64,000 nt of DNA from Paraflavitalea sp. CAU 1676 (lineage in GTDB: Bacteria; Bacteroidota; Bacteroidia; Chitinophagales; Chitinophagaceae), in contig NZ_JARHUJ010000001.1 of assembly GCF_029223285.1 (NCBI RefSeq), positions 372,001 to 436,000 of the forward strand, given 5' to 3'. The notes below the pieces were generated by a model. That model did not search any database and was not told the DNA's origin. It worked only from the letters and a program-made list of their open reading frames with translations. The number at the start of each line of letters is the position of its first letter. Within the stretch, counting starts at the first letter, position 1. Positions 61,402 through 64,000 of the stretch are shown piece after piece. The position numbers and the translations under genes are program-made.

Positions 61402-64000
61402 ATGTGTAATAATAAGATACTTTTTCTGATAGCCAACTGTTTGCTTATAGTGGTGGGACTTGGAGCATCCTGGTCGGCGAACGCCCAGCAACCAAGCCCG
61501 TTACCGGTGACCTACAATACCAATATCAAAGTGAATTATGTACGTAACTGGGATGCGGCTGCTCCTGACACAAATCGTACTTCTCTAATGGGGCGCCCAT
61601 TAAAGGACGTTAAACAGTCGACCGCTTATTTTGACGGGTTGGGCAGGCTCATTCAGACTGTTGTTAAGAACGGATCGCTGAATACGGATTCTGCTAATCT
61701 TAATGCTTCGGATCAGGCAGTTGACCTTGTGTCGGCGGTTACCTATGATGAATTTGGCAGGGAAAAATACAAATACCTTCCATTTGCAGCAGCCACCAAT
61801 GATGGGCTATTCAAGCTAAGTCCATTCCAGCAACAGGTTCAGTTTTACAATAATCACCTGTCTGGACAAACTGCGGAAACAAACGTGGGAATGCAAGGTC
61901 TCAATTGGGCTTATGGTCAAACGACATTTGAGGCATCGCCTCTTAACAGGGTACAGGAAGCTTTCGCACCTGGGGCTAGTTGGGTCGGTACGTCCTGGAA
62001 GACGCCTGAAAGCGAACGTCGTTCAGTTAAAGTAAAGTATCATTTCAACACCGCAGCTGATAGCGTAAGGATTTGGAGCGTGAGCGATGTGCCCGGAGGC
62101 TACGGGATCTATTCAATTGCAGGTTCCTACTCCAATGGGGAACTACAAAAAAACATATCAATCGACGAGCACAACAAACAGGTAGTAGAATACAAGGATA
62201 AGGAAGGGCAAGTTGTGCTGAAAAAAGTTCAATTGGCAGAAAGTCCCTCTACTGGCCATAGTGGATGGTTGTGCACCTATTATGTATTTGATGATCAAAA
62301 TCGCTTGCGGGCGGTGCTACAACCGTTGGGACTTCAGCTCATTATGCAGTTTAGCTGGGATATTAACGCAAATGCGGGGAATATACTTAAGGAGCAGTTC
62401 TTTCGGTACGAATATGACGAACAGGGAAGGATGATTGTCAAGAAACTGCCTGGTGCTGGACCAATTCAAATGGTGTATGACCAGCGGGACCGTATTGTTA
62501 TGTCGCAGGATAGTAATATGCGGGTGGGCAAACAATGGTTGTACACGCAGTATGATGAATTAAATCGACCAATAGCTGCCGGCTTGCTGACCGACAATCC
62601 AAATTGGAATAATCCTGGTTATCATCGCAATCTGGCTGCCAGTAGTGTTGCTTATCCTAATCTCGCTAACTATACTGCCCGAGAGGAGTTGACAAATACT
62701 TTTTATGACAACTATTCCTGGAAGTCGGTTTACACCAATGGACTTGATAGTAATTACAACACCAACTATGACCAGTATTTTCGCCCTGTTAATGGAAGCT
62801 GGCCCTATGCCCAGGCCAATAGTCAAAGCTTTTTAATAGGTGGATTGGTCACTGGCACCCGGGTAAAAGTCCTCGGCACCAGTAACACATATCTATTTAC
62901 TTTGAACATCTATAACGATAAAGGAAGATTGATCCAGGTTCAGGAAACCAATATCACCGGGGAGAAGACGAATACTACCACGCAATACACCTGGAGTGGC
63001 CAGCCGCTGGTTGTAGTTCAAAAGCATCTGAAAGCAGGAGGCAACGCTCAAAATCATACTGTAATTACAAAATTAGCATATGATGATTTGGGTCGGTTGC
63101 TGACAACCAGCAAAACAATTTACGGGTCAATCGTAGCCAAACCGGAACAGGTGATTGCTAGCCATGAATACGATGCGTTGGGGCAGATGAAAACAAAAAG
63201 ACTTGGCTCATTAGGTGCACATATTGAAAGTCTGGAGTATAAATATAATATTCGAGGCTGGTCATTAGGTGTTAACCATTCCTACCTGGCAAGTCCTTCG
63301 GCCAGTGATCATTCATTTGGATATACGATTGCTTACGATCAGGTACAAGACAATGGCGGGTATAATACTACATTTAACCAGCCGTTTTTTAACGGTAACA
63401 TTAATGGGATCATGTGGAAGTCCAAAGGGGATGGTGTGCAGCGCAAACAGGATTTTACATACGATAATGTAAGCAGGTTGATAGGGGCGGACTTCAATCA
63501 ACTGAATGGCAGTGTCTGGGATAAATCAGCCGGAATAGACTTTAGTGTCAATAATTTGAGTTACGATGCCAATGGAAATATTCTGACCATGGTTCAGAAG
63601 GGGTGGAAGCCAGGCGGAAGCGTGACGATCGACGATCTTCGGTACAATTATTACAATTCCAGCAACAAACTGCGGAATGTCTATGACTTGGCCAACGATA
63701 CAGCTTCTACGCTGGGCGATTTTCGGGCCTCTGGTCAATATATGCAAACACTTCCTGGTGGAAAAACTTCTACTACAATCGACTATGCCTGGGATGGTAA
63801 TGGCAATATGTTTATCGATAAAAACAAGAATATTGGCACCCCGACACAAAGTGGTATATTGTTTAACCATTTGAATCTGCCAAAGGATGTCTTTATCCGT
63901 AAGACCGACGGAACAATAACTGGGCGTGTACAATATACCTATGACGCATTGGGTAACAAACTGCGGAAGATCGTATCGGATAGTTTAGTAAATCCTGCCA
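61402..64000 (+). CDS. Secreted RHS repeat protein (DUF6443-type), 5' part, cut by window end
   Basis: At least 866 codons, open to the last base. Signal peptide of about 32 residues (ending SANAQ), then a DUF6443-like N-terminal region (PVTYNTNIKVNYVRNWDAAAP; GRPLKDVKQSTAYFDGLGRLIQ), followed by YD repeats through the window end (YEYDEQGRMIVKKLPG, KLAYDDLGRLLTT, YTYDALGNKLRKI). The core-associated domain and the variable C-terminus, where a toxin or effector would be, lie beyond the window. It is preceded by the 1175-aa gene in the same operon. I read the frame line by line and saw no stop. Confidence 0.85.
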   Translation, partial: MCNNKILFLIANCLLIVVGLGASWSANAQQPSPLPVTYNTNIKVNYVRNWDAAAPDTNRTSLMGRPLKDVKQSTAYFDGLGRLIQTVVKNGSLNTDSANLNASDQAVDLVSAVTYDEFGREKYKYLPFAAATNDGLFKLSPFQQQVQFYNNHLSGQTAETNVGMQGLNWAYGQTTFEASPLNRVQEAFAPGASWVGTSWKTPESERRSVKVKYHFNTAADSVRIWSVSDVPGGYGIYSIAGSYSNGELQKNISIDEHNKQVVEYKDKEGQVVLKKVQLAESPSTGHSGWLCTYYVFDDQNRLRAVLQPLGLQLIMQFSWDINANAGNILKEQFFRYEYDEQGRMIVKKLPGAGPIQMVYDQRDRIVMSQDSNMRVGKQWLYTQYDELNRPIAAGLLTDNPNWNNPGYHRNLAASSVAYPNLANYTAREELTNTFYDNYSWKSVYTNGLDSNYNTNYDQYFRPVNGSWPYAQANSQSFLIGGLVTGTRVKVLGTSNTYLFTLNIYNDKGRLIQVQETNITGEKTNTTTQYTWSGQPLVVVQKHLKAGGNAQNHTVITKLAYDDLGRLLTTSKTIYGSIVAKPEQVIASHEYDALGQMKTKRLGSLGAHIESLEYKYNIRGWSLGVNHSYLASPSASDHSFGYTIAYDQVQDNGGYNTTFNQPFFNGNINGIMWKSKGDGVQRKQDFTYDNVSRLIGADFNQLNGSVWDKSAGIDFSVNNLSYDANGNILTMVQKGWKPGGSVTIDDLRYNYYNSSNKLRNVYDLANDTASTLGDFRASGQYMQTLPGGKTSTTIDYAWDGNGNMFIDKNKNIGTPTQSGILFNHLNLPKDVFIRKTDGTITGRVQYTYDALGNKLRKIVSDSLVNPA

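Noticed and set aside
1-64000. CRISPR arrays, IS elements, integrases, complete tRNA or rRNA genes
   Set aside because: Looked for on both strands; no repeat-spacer pattern, transposase or recombinase motif, or complete tRNA fold was visible.

Overview
The window looks like a chromosomal segment from a Bacteroidota bacterium, most likely family Chitinophagaceae (inference). The support is a SusC/SusD pair, type IX secretion (T9SS) sorting domains, PorZ, LytS/LytTR two-component pairs, a split transketolase, DUF3078 and DUF937 proteins, a eukaryote-like IleRS, and recurrent Bacteroidota-type -7 promoter boxes (TAnnTTTG) a few to about 30 bases before starts. Shine-Dalgarno sites are largely absent. 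I see no IS element, integrase, prophage, CRISPR array, rRNA or complete tRNA.

Layout. 1-365: 3' end of hemJ. 366-2146: a 1.8 kb gene-poor stretch with one terminator, short ORFs and a 22-bp tandem repeat. 2147-6464: ileS plus a DksA-like gene with a histone-H1-like tail. 6757-10416 (minus): a four-gene operon of two SDR enzymes, a LytS-type kinase and a LytTR regulator. 10674-14736 (minus): DPP-IV and an MsbA-like ABC exporter. 14880-24999: housekeeping genes, mostly plus strand (rbfA, LolC/E-like permease, GNAT, WecA-like transferase, frr, PPK2, mscL, DUF3078, scpA, pirin), with a lone N-terminal transketolase half on the minus strand. 25009-32923: L,D-transpeptidase, dxs, a second LytS/LytTR pair, an M28 peptidase and a TlpA-like thioredoxin. 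33140-41817: a small unknown protein, a lectin-PKD T9SS cargo, an OMP barrel, serS, GNAT, a small conserved protein, a cyclophilin lipoprotein, gcvH, an ECF sigma/anti-sigma pair and VanZ. 42208-51033: DUF937, prfA, an amidohydrolase with an 11-G tract, recO-porZ and an MMPL/RND transporter. 51441-56777: SusC, SusD and a surface lipoprotein. 57065-64000: a secreted helical protein and two large YD-repeat/RHS-type secreted proteins, the second cut by the window edge.

Functionally the window mixes translation and cell-division housekeeping with envelope biology: nutrient import (SusCD), T9SS (PorZ plus cargo with a type B tail), periplasmic proteolysis and redox, and the RHS-type cluster. The most unusual signals are an array of four TGC(A/T)CnnTTA boxes at 21-22 bp spacing in front of the RHS cluster, an IleRS whose HIGH motif reads GIHH, a G11 tract inside a coding sequence, and a hairpin/short-ORF locus at 41842-42008.
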